A DNA stretch of 17,965 nt from Clostridium sp. UBA699. GTDB lineage: Bacteria > Bacillota > Clostridia > Clostridiales > Clostridiaceae. Below the pieces are notes generated by a model, which searched no databases, was not told the DNA's origin, and saw only the letters and a list, made by a program, of their open reading frames with translations. Positions 6,740 to 14,756 of this stretch are shown piece after piece (position 1 is the stretch's first letter; the number at the start of each line of letters is the position of its first letter). A program made the translations under genes and the position numbers. The DNA lies in the NCBI GenBank assembly GCA_002298915.1, contig DBML01000013.1, positions 1 through 17,965 on the forward strand, given 5' to 3'.

Positions 6740-7425
6740 AGAGTATTTTCATGACATCGGTAACGGAATCAGCATTGACACTTTCAGGAATACTACTGGT
6801 GACAGCGGTATCGATTGCGCTGGGAGTTATAATTAGCACCGTTTACATCAGGACAAACAAAGCAAACGGATATTCTTCAGGCTTCGCGACAACCCTTATA
6901 ATGCTTCCGCTGATAATATGCATAATAATAATGCTTGTGGGCAACAACATCGCAAGGGCCTTCTCTCTGGCGGGGGCGTTCTCGATAATCCGCTTCAGGA
7001 GTGTGCCAGGCGAGCCAAGGGACATATCCTATGTGCTGTTCACCTTGGCTATTGGTCTTGCATGCGGCATGGGCTATCTGGGCTACGGGGCGCTGTTCAC
7101 TTTGATACTGTGCTGCCTCATGGTGATATTGGAGAGGACAGGCTTCGGCAAGCCTCAGGGCAAAAAAATGCAGCTGAAAATAATGGTTCCGGAGCAGCTT
7201 AATTACGAGGATGCATTCGATGAGGTCCTGAAAAAATATGCGGACACATGGAGGTTGGAGCACATAAAAAGCAAGGATTTCGGCGCGTTGTTCGAACTAT
7301 GCTACATAATAAACCTGAGGGAAGGTGCAAACAAGAAAGATTTCCTGGATGAGCTCAGATGCAGGAACGGCAACCTTAACATAGTCCTTACCATGACCGT
7401 CCAGGATGAAAAGGCATTCGGATAA
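6733..7425 (+). CDS. DUF4956 family membrane protein
   Basis: The start is ATG 6733, overlapping the end of the VTC gene by 7 bases, with GAGG upstream. The 230-residue protein has about four hydrophobic segments in its first 135 residues (around 13-38, 50-70, 91-110 and 112-132). It carries the conserved loop GAFSIIRFRSVPGEPRDISY, which is typical of DUF4956 as I know it. The last 95 residues are soluble, with a mixed alpha/beta pattern. DUF4956 proteins commonly sit next to VTC-domain genes, and a membrane anchor or export role for the VTC product is plausible but not established. It is followed after 23 bases by the lipoprotein gene, in the same operon. Confidence 0.88.
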   Translation: MLESIFMTSVTESALTLSGILLVTAVSIALGVIISTVYIRTNKANGYSSGFATTLIMLPLIICIIIMLVGNNIARAFSLAGAFSIIRFRSVPGEPRDISYVLFTLAIGLACGMGYLGYGALFTLILCCLMVILERTGFGKPQGKKMQLKIMVPEQLNYEDAFDEVLKKYADTWRLEHIKSKDFGALFELCYIINLREGANKKDFLDELRCRNGNLNIVLTMTVQDEKAFG

Positions 7426-7448
7426 TTCTATTTGATACGGAGGAAAAC

Positions 7449-9236
7449 ATGAACAGGAAAAAAATTGCAGCCATGATCATTACTCTTTCCATCTGTCTCG
7501 GCGCAGCGGGATGCTCGGCAGGAACAAGCAGCACGGCTTCAACTGAGACAACCTCGTCTGGAACGGGGATACTTTCAAGCATAAACATCACAGCAAGCAA
7601 AGCGGAAACGGTAGGTTCAGCAGGTACAGCCATAACCCTGGGCGACAGCAGCACGGTCGGCGGCTCGGGAGCCAAGGTCAACGGCAGCACGGTGACGATC
7701 ACCGCAGCAGGAACCTACAGCATAAAAGGGACATTGGCCGACGGGCAGATCGTCGTTGATGCCGGGGACAGTGCCGACGTTTATATAATCCTCAACGGCG
7801 TCGACATAAGCAGTTCCAGCAGTGCTCCAATATACGTTGAGAGCGCAGGCAAAGTTGTCTTGTGGACGGCGTCAGGCACAGAGAACAACCTGGCGAGCAC
7901 AGCAGCAGAGGCAGCTTCCGATGCGGAGCCAGACGCGGCTTTGTACAGCAAGGCTGACCTGGTTATAAGCGGGACAGGCTCTCTGGCAGTGAAATCCCCG
8001 AACAACAAGGGGATCGTCAGCAAGGACGACCTTGACATCCAGAACGGCACAGTAACAGTGACATCAGCCGGAGACGCGATAAGGGGCAAGGATTCGGTTG
8101 AGATTACCGGAGGGACTATATCGGTAAACACCGATTCCGACGGGATCGTGTCTGACAATGCTGCCGACGCAGGCAAGGGCTACATCCTAATTGAGGGCGG
8201 AAAGATAAGCATAAATGCCGGAGAGGACGGGCTTCAGGGAGAAGTGAACACGCTCATAAAGAGCGGTGACCTCGAGATAACCACCGGAGGGGGCAGCTCG
8301 AACAGCAGCGACAAGTCAAGCTGGGGTCAGTGGGGGCCGGGTCAGCAGCAGTCCTCCTCATCGTCAGCAGCAAGCACCGACGCCGCTAGTGCAAAGGCGA
8401 TAAAGGCAGGGCTCAACGTTGTCATCGAAGGAGGGACTTTCAGCATAGACTCTTCAGACGACGCGATTCACTCGGACAACAACCTCGTAGTAAGCGGAGG
8501 AACCTTCAGCATCTCCTCGGGCGACGACGGCCTGCACTCTGATTCAACGCTCACAATAAACAAAGGCACGATCAACCTTGCAAAAGCTTACGAAGGCATC
8601 GAAAGCGCCAACATAACGGTAAACGGCGGAGACATCGACATGGTGACCAGCGATGACGGGTTCAACGTATCCGGCGGCAGCGACTCCTCGTCGACCAGCG
8701 GCCGCCCAGGTCAGAACAGCTTCAACTCCGACAGCGGCGGTGTTCTCACGATAGCCGGAGGGGACATAAAAGTGAACGCATCCGGAGACGGGCTTGACTC
8801 CAACGGATCCATCAAGATGACAGGTGGGACAGTTGTGGTCAGCGGACCTACTGAAAACAACAACGGAGCAATAGACTACAACGGGACGTTCGACATCTCC
8901 GGCGGGCTACTGATCGCAGCCGGAAGCTCGGGAATGGCTCAAGCACCTAGCACATCCTCTTCACAGAAGTCGGTCGAGATCTTTCTTACATCCCAGTCGG
9001 CAGGAACAACAGTTACTGTCAAGGACAGCTCAGGCAGCGAAGTTGCGTCCATAGCCCCTGAAAAGCAGTTCGCTTCAGTTGTTGTATCCTCAGCTGAGCT
9101 GAAGAGCGGAGAAACCTATACTGTTTATGCGGGGGGAAGCGAGGCAGGAAGCTTCACGGTTTCGGGAGCAGTTACAACATTTACCCAGGCAGGCGCCAGC
9201 TCAGGAGGAATGGGCGGCGGACAGCAGCGTCCATAA
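7449..9236 (+). CDS. Secreted beta-helix lipoprotein, Cthe_2159/DUF4353-type carbohydrate-binding
   Basis: The start is ATG 7449 behind CGGAGGAA. The 595-residue protein opens with a lipoprotein signal peptide (MNRKKIAAM, hydrophobic stretch, LGAAGC), with Cys22 as the lipid-bearing residue; the lipobox is slightly atypical, with Ala at -3. The body is Gly/Ser/Asp-rich with short repeats of about 22 residues, best seen at residues 325-412, each with a GGTFSI-like strand and a DDGLHSD-like turn. This pattern fits the right-handed parallel beta-helix of Cthe_2159, a calcium-binding, cellulose- and polygalacturonate-binding protein. A Ser/Gln-rich linker (about 280-314) interrupts the helix. The C-terminus is a small beta domain ending in SSGGMGGGQQRP. 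It is probably displayed outside the membrane. The ligand here is unknown; adhesion or surface polymer binding is most likely. A terminator follows. Confidence 0.9.
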   Translation: MNRKKIAAMIITLSICLGAAGCSAGTSSTASTETTSSGTGILSSINITASKAETVGSAGTAITLGDSSTVGGSGAKVNGSTVTITAAGTYSIKGTLADGQIVVDAGDSADVYIILNGVDISSSSSAPIYVESAGKVVLWTASGTENNLASTAAEAASDAEPDAALYSKADLVISGTGSLAVKSPNNKGIVSKDDLDIQNGTVTVTSAGDAIRGKDSVEITGGTISVNTDSDGIVSDNAADAGKGYILIEGGKISINAGEDGLQGEVNTLIKSGDLEITTGGGSSNSSDKSSWGQWGPGQQQSSSSSAASTDAASAKAIKAGLNVVIEGGTFSIDSSDDAIHSDNNLVVSGGTFSISSGDDGLHSDSTLTINKGTINLAKAYEGIESANITVNGGDIDMVTSDDGFNVSGGSDSSSTSGRPGQNSFNSDSGGVLTIAGGDIKVNASGDGLDSNGSIKMTGGTVVVSGPTENNNGAIDYNGTFDISGGLLIAAGSSGMAQAPSTSSSQKSVEIFLTSQSAGTTVTVKDSSGSEVASIAPEKQFASVVVSSAELKSGETYTVYAGGSEAGSFTVSGAVTTFTQAGASSGGMGGGQQRP

Positions 9237-9245
9237 AAAGCGCAC

Positions 9246-9283
9246 AAGGCTGTTGCAAAATGAAAATTTTGCAGCGGCTTTTT
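9246..9283 (+). terminator. Terminator of the VTC operon
   Basis: GCTGTTGCAAAAT (9249-9261) pairs with ATTTTGCAGCGGC (9266-9278), with two G-T pairs and a GAAA loop, followed by five T's. AA before the stem can extend it with the T-run. Confidence 0.93.
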
Positions 9284-9313
9284 GCTGCGCATAAGGCATT
9301 GAATGTGTTCAAG

Positions 9314-9325
9314 CCTGCGTGCAGG
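9314..9325. promoter_or_regulatory. Possible operator palindrome in the MFS promoter
   Basis: CCTGC-GT-GCAGG is a perfect inverted repeat placed just before the TATAAT at 9329. Its position inside the promoter spacer suits binding of a repressor or activator. No regulator gene lies nearby in the window. Confidence 0.35.
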
Positions 9326-9328
9326 TGT

Positions 9329-9334
9329 TATAAT
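9329..9334 (+). promoter_or_regulatory. -10 box of the MFS transporter promoter
   Basis: A perfect TATAAT lies about 55 bases before the MFS start. The -35 region is poor (TGTTCA at 17-base spacing), which fits a regulated promoter together with the adjacent palindrome. Confidence 0.5.
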
Positions 9335-9389
9335 CAATTAAAAGTTGTTTCGGAGCTAACGAACTTGTGTATGGAAAGAGGTGCACCTG

Positions 9390-10700
9390 ATGAATGAGAG
9401 CAGCAGTAAAAAGAAAAAAAAGCCCGCCGGCAAAAGATGGATTATACTTCTGCTTGTGTGCCTGGTTACCTTTGTGAACTATCTTGACAGGGCAAACCTC
9501 GCGGTGGCGGCCCCTACAATTTCGAAGGACTTCGGATTCGATGCAGTCAGGATGGGGCTCATATTCTCGGCCATGGGATGGTCCTACACAGCTATGCAGA
9601 TCCCGAGCGGATGGTTTCTTGACAGGTTCGGACCGAGAAAGATCTATGCGGCAGCCCTTGCAGGCTGGTCCGCCTTCACTGTTTTCATCGGCCTGAGCAA
9701 AGGCTTCTCTGCCTTCATCCTGAACCGAATAGGGCTGGGTTTTTTCGAATCACCTGCATTTCCCACAAACAGCAGGATAGTCACCACCTGGTTCCCGTCT
9801 AAGGAAAGGGCGTTCGCAATAGGAGCCTACACAGGAGCCGAATACATAGGGCTTGCACTTTGCACCCCTATACTCACGTGGCTCCTCGTGACCTTCAGCT
9901 GGAGATCGATTTTCATAACCACAGGAGTCATCGGACTCTTTCTTACGGTTATATGGCTGATGTTCTACTATGATCCGGCCCACACCAGGGGCATAAGCGA
10001 GGAGGAGCTTGACCTCATAAAGGAAGGAGGCGGCCTTGGCGACACCATCGCTGAGGAGAGAAAGGTAACCTGGAGAGAGATGAAGTACCTTTTCAAGGGA
10101 AGGCAGATGCTCGGCATGTACATCGGAGGATTTGCGAATTCGGCAATACTTTTCTTCTTCATGACCTGGTTCCCGTCATACCTTGTCAGCGAAAAGCACA
10201 TGGTTATGCTCAAGGTCGGATTGTACGGCGCAGTGCCTTACCTTGCAGCCATAGCCGGCGTCCTAGTGGCCGGAAGATGGTCAGACCGCATGATTGCGAA
10301 TGGGAAGGGCATAGGAATGGCAAGGAAGCTGCCGGTGATAGCAGGCCTTCTGCTTGCCTCCTTCATCATTGGCGCCAACTACACGAACGAGATAAACACT
10401 GTGATAGCGTTCATGTGCATAGCCTTCTTCGGACAAGGGATGGCTTCTACAGTGTCCTGGGCCCTTCTGTCTGAAATAGTGCCAAAGCAGCTGGTCGGCC
10501 TTTCTGGAGGAACATTCAACTTCTTCAGCAATCTGGGCGGAACGCTCTCGCCGCTTATAGTAGGTTTCCTGATCGGCAGCACAGGCTCCTACGCATCTGC
10601 GCTCGCCTTCGTTTCAGCGATGGGCATAATGGGAGCCATGTCATATATATTCATAATAGGCAAACCTCACAGGATAATCATCCCAGAAGAGGACCTGTAA
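9390..10700 (+). CDS. MFS transporter, anion:cation symporter type (hexuronate/glucarate-like)
   Basis: The start is ATG 9390, 6 bases after AAAGAGGTG; the in-frame GTG at 9381 is part of that ribosome site. The 436-residue protein has a lysine-rich cytoplasmic N-terminus (SSSKKKKKPAGKRW) and about 12 membrane helices. It has the anion:cation symporter hallmark NYLDRANLAVAAP in helix 1 (Asp33, Arg34). MFS motif A, GWFLDRFGPRK, follows helix 2. Other family segments are GFFESPAFPTNSRIVTTWFP and a central loop after YYDPAHTRGISEEEL. This group imports sugar acids such as glucarate, galactonate or hexuronates, and some aromatic acids, with protons or sodium. No catabolic gene is next to it, so the substrate cannot be named. 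It is transcribed alone, between its own promoter and a two-way terminator. Confidence 0.92.
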   Translation: MNESSSKKKKKPAGKRWIILLLVCLVTFVNYLDRANLAVAAPTISKDFGFDAVRMGLIFSAMGWSYTAMQIPSGWFLDRFGPRKIYAAALAGWSAFTVFIGLSKGFSAFILNRIGLGFFESPAFPTNSRIVTTWFPSKERAFAIGAYTGAEYIGLALCTPILTWLLVTFSWRSIFITTGVIGLFLTVIWLMFYYDPAHTRGISEEELDLIKEGGGLGDTIAEERKVTWREMKYLFKGRQMLGMYIGGFANSAILFFFMTWFPSYLVSEKHMVMLKVGLYGAVPYLAAIAGVLVAGRWSDRMIANGKGIGMARKLPVIAGLLLASFIIGANYTNEINTVIAFMCIAFFGQGMASTVSWALLSEIVPKQLVGLSGGTFNFFSNLGGTLSPLIVGFLIGSTGSYASALAFVSAMGIMGAMSYIFIIGKPHRIIIPEEDL

Positions 10701-10710
10701 GCAAACGAAA

Positions 10711-10747
10711 GCACCCCGCGGCATATTGAATGCCGGGGGTGCCTTTT
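10711..10747. terminator. Bidirectional terminator between converging genes
   Basis: GCACCCC-G-CGGCAT (10711-10724) pairs with ATGCCG-GGGGTGC (10730-10742) around an ATTGA loop. TTTT follows on the plus strand, and TTTCG follows on the minus strand after the second arm. It ends the MFS gene and the minus-strand gene whose stop codon is at 10746-10748. Confidence 0.9.
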
Positions 10748-11177
10748 AACGAGACACGAAGAGCCATGCAGCAAGGATAGCAAGGAATATGGCTAGGAGC
10801 GTAAGCAGGAGCTTAAGCTTCGGGGTTAAAGCGAAAGGCGAATCTTCGCTTTTAACCTCCCTGTAGCCCATATCATACTCCGCATTGTCCACACCAACAG
10901 TCTGTTCCTCAAGCGCTGTGTGTTCCGTAAACTCCTCCTGCATCAGGGAATCAGGCTTTTGGAAATGCGCAAGCCTGGAGGATAACTTTTCGTGTATTCT
11001 TTTTCTGAAGGAAAGGTATACTATTGCAGGGAACGTGTATAACAGGAAAGACAGCAGCATGAAAAAGAACATCTGCGGATCGTAGCTCACCGCTGAAATC
11101 ACTATTATGAGCCAGAATATTATCCAGAAAGCGCTGACAAAATCCAGCATCTTGAAAACCAGGTTTTTGTAGTCCAT
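10746..11177 (-). CDS. Hypothetical membrane protein (143 aa)
   Basis: The start is an ATG on the minus strand at 11177 after a clear GGGGGAG site. The 143-residue protein has two adjacent hydrophobic segments (about 14-34 and 36-56), then a charged, acidic central part (about 60-118), and a third membrane helix at the very C-terminus (about 120-141), ending LFVSR. I recognise no family. It has its own promoter at 11202-11230 and shares the terminator with the converging MFS gene. No function is suggested by its neighbour, a DUF6512 membrane protein on the same strand. Confidence 0.82.
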   Translation of the reverse strand: MDYKNLVFKMLDFVSAFWIIFWLIIVISAVSYDPQMFFFMLLSFLLYTFPAIVYLSFRKRIHEKLSSRLAHFQKPDSLMQEEFTEHTALEEQTVGVDNAEYDMGYREVKSEDSPFALTPKLKLLLTLLAIFLAILAAWLFVSR

Positions 11178-11201
11178 ATCGACTCCCCCTTACATAATAT
11201 A

Positions 11202-11230
11202 ATGATACAATGAGCTGCCATTATTTTCAA
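11202..11230 (-). promoter_or_regulatory. Promoter of the 143-aa membrane protein gene
   Basis: Read on the minus strand: TTGAAA (plus 11225-11230), 17 bases, TATCAT (plus 11202-11207), five of six matches in each box. It is about 25 bases upstream of the ATG. Confidence 0.68.
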
Positions 11231-11311
11231 TAAAAATAAGAGCCTCCCATCTAAATGTTGACGAAATTTTCAGAACATTATACTATATAATTGTAGAATG
11301 AAGCAGAATAT

Positions 11312-11869
11312 CTACAGCCCATAGCCGCCTGTAAGCGAATCCATGAACAGTGGCAGGTGAGGAGGGGCGAGCGTGAATGCGATATAGGCTGCGAACAACA
11401 GCGCAGTCATGGAGAAGATGAAGAACATCCAGAAACGGTTAAGCTTAGAGTAGCGGTAGGCATGTAGGCCACCGATCTGTCCGAGCATGACTCCAAGGAA
11501 TAGGGAAGTGACATCAAGGAGCAGGGAGTGGAGCCCAAGCGCTCCGGTGTGCAAGTAATAGAACGATATGATGAAGAGCGGGCATACGAGCTGGGAAACA
11601 GCGGCGGAATAGAACCACCTGAATGGCTGTACGCCGACTTTCTTTCTGATGACAAAAAAAGCTAGAATCCACCAGAGCAGCAGGGGGATGAACGCCAGCT
11701 TCTGGTGCTCCCAAATGCTCTCGTTAACCGGGGCCAGCAAACCCACAGCAGTCAGCCTGCCCGACCATTCGTATATGAAGTGCATAGGAGTTGCGGCTAA
11801 ACCTATAATGGGGATGCTCCAGAGTATGGAGAACCTTACAGGGTCATTTTTTTTCTTTGATCCGCACAT
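11312..11869 (-). CDS. DUF6512 family membrane protein
   Basis: The start is placed at the ATG at 11869 because AGGATGTGAT precedes it; an in-frame ATG six codons upstream (11887) has no ribosome site. The product (185 aa, from MCGSKKKNDPV) has five to six hydrophobic segments. Near the N-terminus is the motif HFIYEWSGRLTAVGLLAPVN followed by ESIWEHQKL, which matches what I know of DUF6512 proteins in Firmicutes, about 180 residues long and of unknown function. An extended-type promoter lies directly upstream. No terminator is evident after its stop, so read-through into the next minus-strand gene is possible. Confidence 0.87.
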   Translation of the reverse strand: MCGSKKKNDPVRFSILWSIPIIGLAATPMHFIYEWSGRLTAVGLLAPVNESIWEHQKLAFIPLLLWWILAFFVIRKKVGVQPFRWFYSAAVSQLVCPLFIISFYYLHTGALGLHSLLLDVTSLFLGVMLGQIGGLHAYRYSKLNRFWMFFIFSMTALLFAAYIAFTLAPPHLPLFMDSLTGGYGL

Positions 11870-11901
11870 ATAATCACATCCTAACATCTGGTTTTATACA
11901 G

Positions 11902-11931
11902 ATTATAACAGCAGCTGAGATGGACAGTCAA
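11902..11931 (-). promoter_or_regulatory. Promoter of the DUF6512 gene
   Basis: Read on the minus strand: TTGACT (plus 11926-11931), 18 bases, perfect TATAAT (plus 11902-11907) with an upstream TGT giving an extended -10 element. It points away from the DUF523 gene that starts at 11968 on the plus strand, so the divergent promoters must share about 80 bases. Confidence 0.8.
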
Positions 11932-11967
11932 ATGCGCAGGTAAAATGATAATGTCAGGAGGGTGAAT

Positions 11968-12942
11968 ATGGAGAACGAAGCAGTCGTAATAAGCGAAAGG
12001 ATAGCGATAGGCATAAGCGCATGCTGCATGGGCAGCCCTGTCAGATACAATGCAAAGGGTTTCGACCTTCTCAAAAATCTGGGCAGGGAAAAGAATGACT
12101 ACAAGTGGTGCCCGGTATGCCCTGAGTGTATGGCGGGGCTTGGGGTCCCGAGAGATCCCATTCACCTTTCCGGCGGAGACGGCAGCATGGTTTGGTCCGG
12201 GGAAGCCGCAGTGAAAAACCGGCGAGGTGACGTGGTGACAGAAGAACTGAAGGAGTCCTCGGATGACTGCATGAAAGCCCTCAAGAGGGCAGGTGCGACA
12301 GCTTTCGTGTATATGGACGGAAGCCCGACCTGCGGTGTATACAGGACGACGCTTAAAGATCAGAAAAGGGGCAGTCCTCCTGGTGTTTTTGGCGCTCTGC
12401 TTCTGGAGAAAGGTTTTTTTCTGATCCCTGCAGCGGATATTCAGAGTCCGCTCAAATGGTGGGACTGGAGGAGGAGGCTGCTTGCCTTCCACTGGCTTAA
12501 GGGCGTTGAGCTGGATGGAAGAGAGGGCATGTACGCTGTATGGCATAAACTGAAATTCCTGTGCCAGGAGCTTGATGAACCCTGTGCCAGGGAAATGGGA
12601 AGAAAACTGGCAGAGGTGGGTAAGCAAAAGGATGAGGCTTTTGAAGAAGCGTTCAGGAAGGATGTCCTGAACTTGCTCAGAAGACAATCCGATGCCAGAA
12701 GGATCAAAAACAGCTTGTGGAAAAATTACTCCTTCTACAGGAAAGAAAAGGGGAAAAGCGTGGAAGGGATCAACTCTCCCGAATTCAAGAGGAACATCAC
12801 CACCATAGCGAAAGAGCTCGTTCTTTTGGAAAGAACATCCTTCGAGGAGGGAATAATGTTCGGACCGTCACCTGTGCTTTACCGCGAAAGAAGGCAAATA
12901 GAAAAAAACATGGCTGCCAGGAGCAGCGGGGAGGTAGTATGA
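11968..12942 (+). CDS. DUF523 (TudS-like) protein with long unrecognised C-terminal extension
   Basis: The start is ATG 11968, 6 bases after AGGAGG; the in-frame GTG at 11962 overlaps that site. Residues about 10-155 match DUF523: ISACCMGSPVRY with Cys19, CPECMAGLGVPRDP with Cys51 near its start, and GSPTCGVYR with Cys122. In the characterised member TudS, a thiouracil desulfidase, three cysteines at these places hold a [4Fe-4S] cluster. Two further cysteines (48 and 54) flank the second ligand. The remaining 165 residues, from WWDWRRRLL onward, are helical and charged, and do not look like the DUF1722 domain often fused to DUF523. The gene overlaps the next start (ATGA at 12939-12942), so it is co-translated with the rubredoxin-flavin dehydrogenase. 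Desulfidase activity is possible but not shown. Confidence 0.85.
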   Translation: MENEAVVISERIAIGISACCMGSPVRYNAKGFDLLKNLGREKNDYKWCPVCPECMAGLGVPRDPIHLSGGDGSMVWSGEAAVKNRRGDVVTEELKESSDDCMKALKRAGATAFVYMDGSPTCGVYRTTLKDQKRGSPPGVFGALLLEKGFFLIPAADIQSPLKWWDWRRRLLAFHWLKGVELDGREGMYAVWHKLKFLCQELDEPCAREMGRKLAEVGKQKDEAFEEAFRKDVLNLLRRQSDARRIKNSLWKNYSFYRKEKGKSVEGINSPEFKRNITTIAKELVLLERTSFEEGIMFGPSPVLYRERRQIEKNMAARSSGEVV

Positions 12943-14741
12943 TGAAAAAGTGGAGATGCACTGTCTGCGGGTACATTCACGTAGGGGACCAGCCGCCTGA
13001 GAAATGTCCTATGTGCGGCAGCCCTAAGGAAAAATTCGAACTGCTGACCGCGAAGAAGGAGGCTGAAGATAAGAGGACAGGGGAAGAGGAAGAAGCCGTG
13101 TTCAACTTCGATGCAGACGTCCTCGTTGTCGGGACAGGGGCTGCTGCGTTTTCGGCTGCCATAACTGCAAGGAAAAAGGGGGCGGAGGTGCTGATGCTCG
13201 AGAAGGGTGCATCTGCCGGAGGGACGACCATACGCTCAGGAGGAGGCTTCTGGACTCCAAACAACAGGTTCCAGAGGGAACAGGGCCTGGAAGACAGGAA
13301 AGAGGACGCACTCAGGTACATGGCAAGGTATTCTTTCCCTCACCTTTACAATCCGAAAGCGGAAAGGCTGGGCCTGCCAAAAAACGATTATGAACTTATG
13401 GAAGCGTTCTACGACAACTCATCAAGGGCAGTGGAGTTCCTTGAGGGCTGCGGTGCGCTGAAGACCATCCAGGAGATAAACTGGACAGGAAAACCTCAGG
13501 TCGACTACATGGACCATCTGCCGGAGAACAAGGGCATAAGGGGAAGGGTCCTGTATTCGAAAAATCAGGAGGGCAAGCTGAGCTACGGCTTTGAGCTTGT
13601 TCGCCAGCTGGAGGAATGGGCCAAAGCAAACGGCATCAGGATGCTCCTGAACCACGAGGTTACCAGGATAGTGCTCAACGGTAAAGGGGAGGTCATAGGC
13701 CTCGAGGCAACTGCGGAAGGTAAGGAAGTGAGGCGCTTCAGGGCTAGGAAGGCCGTTATATTCGGAAGCGGAGGCTACTCCCACAACCCTGAGCTCATGC
13801 TCCATTTCCAGAGAGGACCTCATTACGGCGGATGTTCAGCTCCTACAAACACCGGAGACTTCATAAGGCTGGCGGGAGAAATAGGGGCTAAGCTTGGGAA
13901 CATGGCAGGCGCCTTCAGGGCGGAGAGCATAATCGAGAACGTTATGGAATACCCGGACGGCTCAAACAACGTTTTCTACATCCCCGGGGACAGCGTGATA
14001 GAGGTGAACAAGTACGGGAAGAGGATAATGGACGAGAAGAGGAACTACACCGACAGGACGATGCTGCATTTTGTCTGGGACCCGCAAAAGGCTGAGTGGA
14101 CGAACATGCTCGTATTCATGATATTCGACCAGAGGACCGCTTCGCTGTGGCAGGGATTCCCGCCATATCCGGCCCAGGGGCAGGGGGAGGAACCTGCTTA
14201 CATCATTAAGGGCGCAAACTGGGAGGAGCTTGAAAAAGGCATAGTGAAGCATCTTGAGGCTCTTTCGGAGCACACAGGAGGCTTCAGCCTGGACAAGCAT
14301 TTCCTTGAGAACCTTAAGGAAACTGTGGTAAAGTTCAACGCTTACGCAGAAAAAGGCAAGGACGAGGAATTCATGCGCGGCGAGTTTGCATACGACAGGG
14401 AGTGGACCACCTTCCCTCCTACAGTGCCTCAGGCTGAATGGCCTCCTGCCGGAAGCAAAAACTACACAATGCATCCAATAAGCGGGGATGGTCCCTACTA
14501 TGCGGTCATCCTAGCGGCGGGCACGCTGGATACAAACGGCGGGCCTGTCATAAACAGCAGGGCACAGGTTGTCGATGTTGACGGGGAGCCTATACCAGGG
14601 CTCTACGGGGCAGGAAACTGCATCGCATCCCCAACAGCAAACGCATACTGGGGGGCTGGAAGCACTATCGGGCCTGCAATCACCTTCGGCCATGTAGCCG
14701 GATGGAACTCTGTTTCTGAACCAGAGAAAGAAATGGGATAA
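12939..14741 (+). CDS. Rubredoxin-like domain fused to FAD-dependent dehydrogenase (fumarate reductase/ketosteroid dehydrogenase superfamily)
   Basis: The start is ATG 12939 (or the next codon, 12942) after GGGGAGGT. Residues 1-37 form a rubredoxin-like metal site of the rubrerythrin type, WRCTVCGYIH...EKCPMCGSP, with Cys7, Cys10, Cys23 and Cys26. After an acidic linker (about 40-55) comes an FAD_binding_2 domain: DADVLVVGTGAAAF (GxGxxA around residue 65), LEKGASAGGTT, SGGGFW, and later AVIFGSGGYSHNPEL. The C-terminal FAD-closing segment includes GTLDTNGGPVIN, GLYGAGNCIASPTANAYWGAGSTIG and PAITFGHVAG. The total is about 600 residues. Such enzymes reduce or desaturate a double bond next to a carbonyl; the substrate is unknown. 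The fused iron centre probably feeds electrons to the flavin without a separate protein. No signal peptide or heme motif is present, so it is cytoplasmic. Confidence 0.9.
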   Translation: MMKKWRCTVCGYIHVGDQPPEKCPMCGSPKEKFELLTAKKEAEDKRTGEEEEAVFNFDADVLVVGTGAAAFSAAITARKKGAEVLMLEKGASAGGTTIRSGGGFWTPNNRFQREQGLEDRKEDALRYMARYSFPHLYNPKAERLGLPKNDYELMEAFYDNSSRAVEFLEGCGALKTIQEINWTGKPQVDYMDHLPENKGIRGRVLYSKNQEGKLSYGFELVRQLEEWAKANGIRMLLNHEVTRIVLNGKGEVIGLEATAEGKEVRRFRARKAVIFGSGGYSHNPELMLHFQRGPHYGGCSAPTNTGDFIRLAGEIGAKLGNMAGAFRAESIIENVMEYPDGSNNVFYIPGDSVIEVNKYGKRIMDEKRNYTDRTMLHFVWDPQKAEWTNMLVFMIFDQRTASLWQGFPPYPAQGQGEEPAYIIKGANWEELEKGIVKHLEALSEHTGGFSLDKHFLENLKETVVKFNAYAEKGKDEEFMRGEFAYDREWTTFPPTVPQAEWPPAGSKNYTMHPISGDGPYYAVILAAGTLDTNGGPVINSRAQVVDVDGEPIPGLYGAGNCIASPTANAYWGAGSTIGPAITFGHVAGWNSVSEPEKEMG

Positions 14742-14756
14742 AGTGAGGGATGTGAA

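Noticed and set aside
11881..12687. 268-residue minus-strand frame opposite the DUF523 gene
   Set aside because: No ribosome site or family motif; the plus strand has clear DUF523 motifs and an AGGAGG site.
12717..12938. N-terminal extension of the rubredoxin-flavin protein
   Set aside because: The extension overlaps the DUF523 coding end; the ribosome site and the rubredoxin start at 12939/12942 mark the true beginning.
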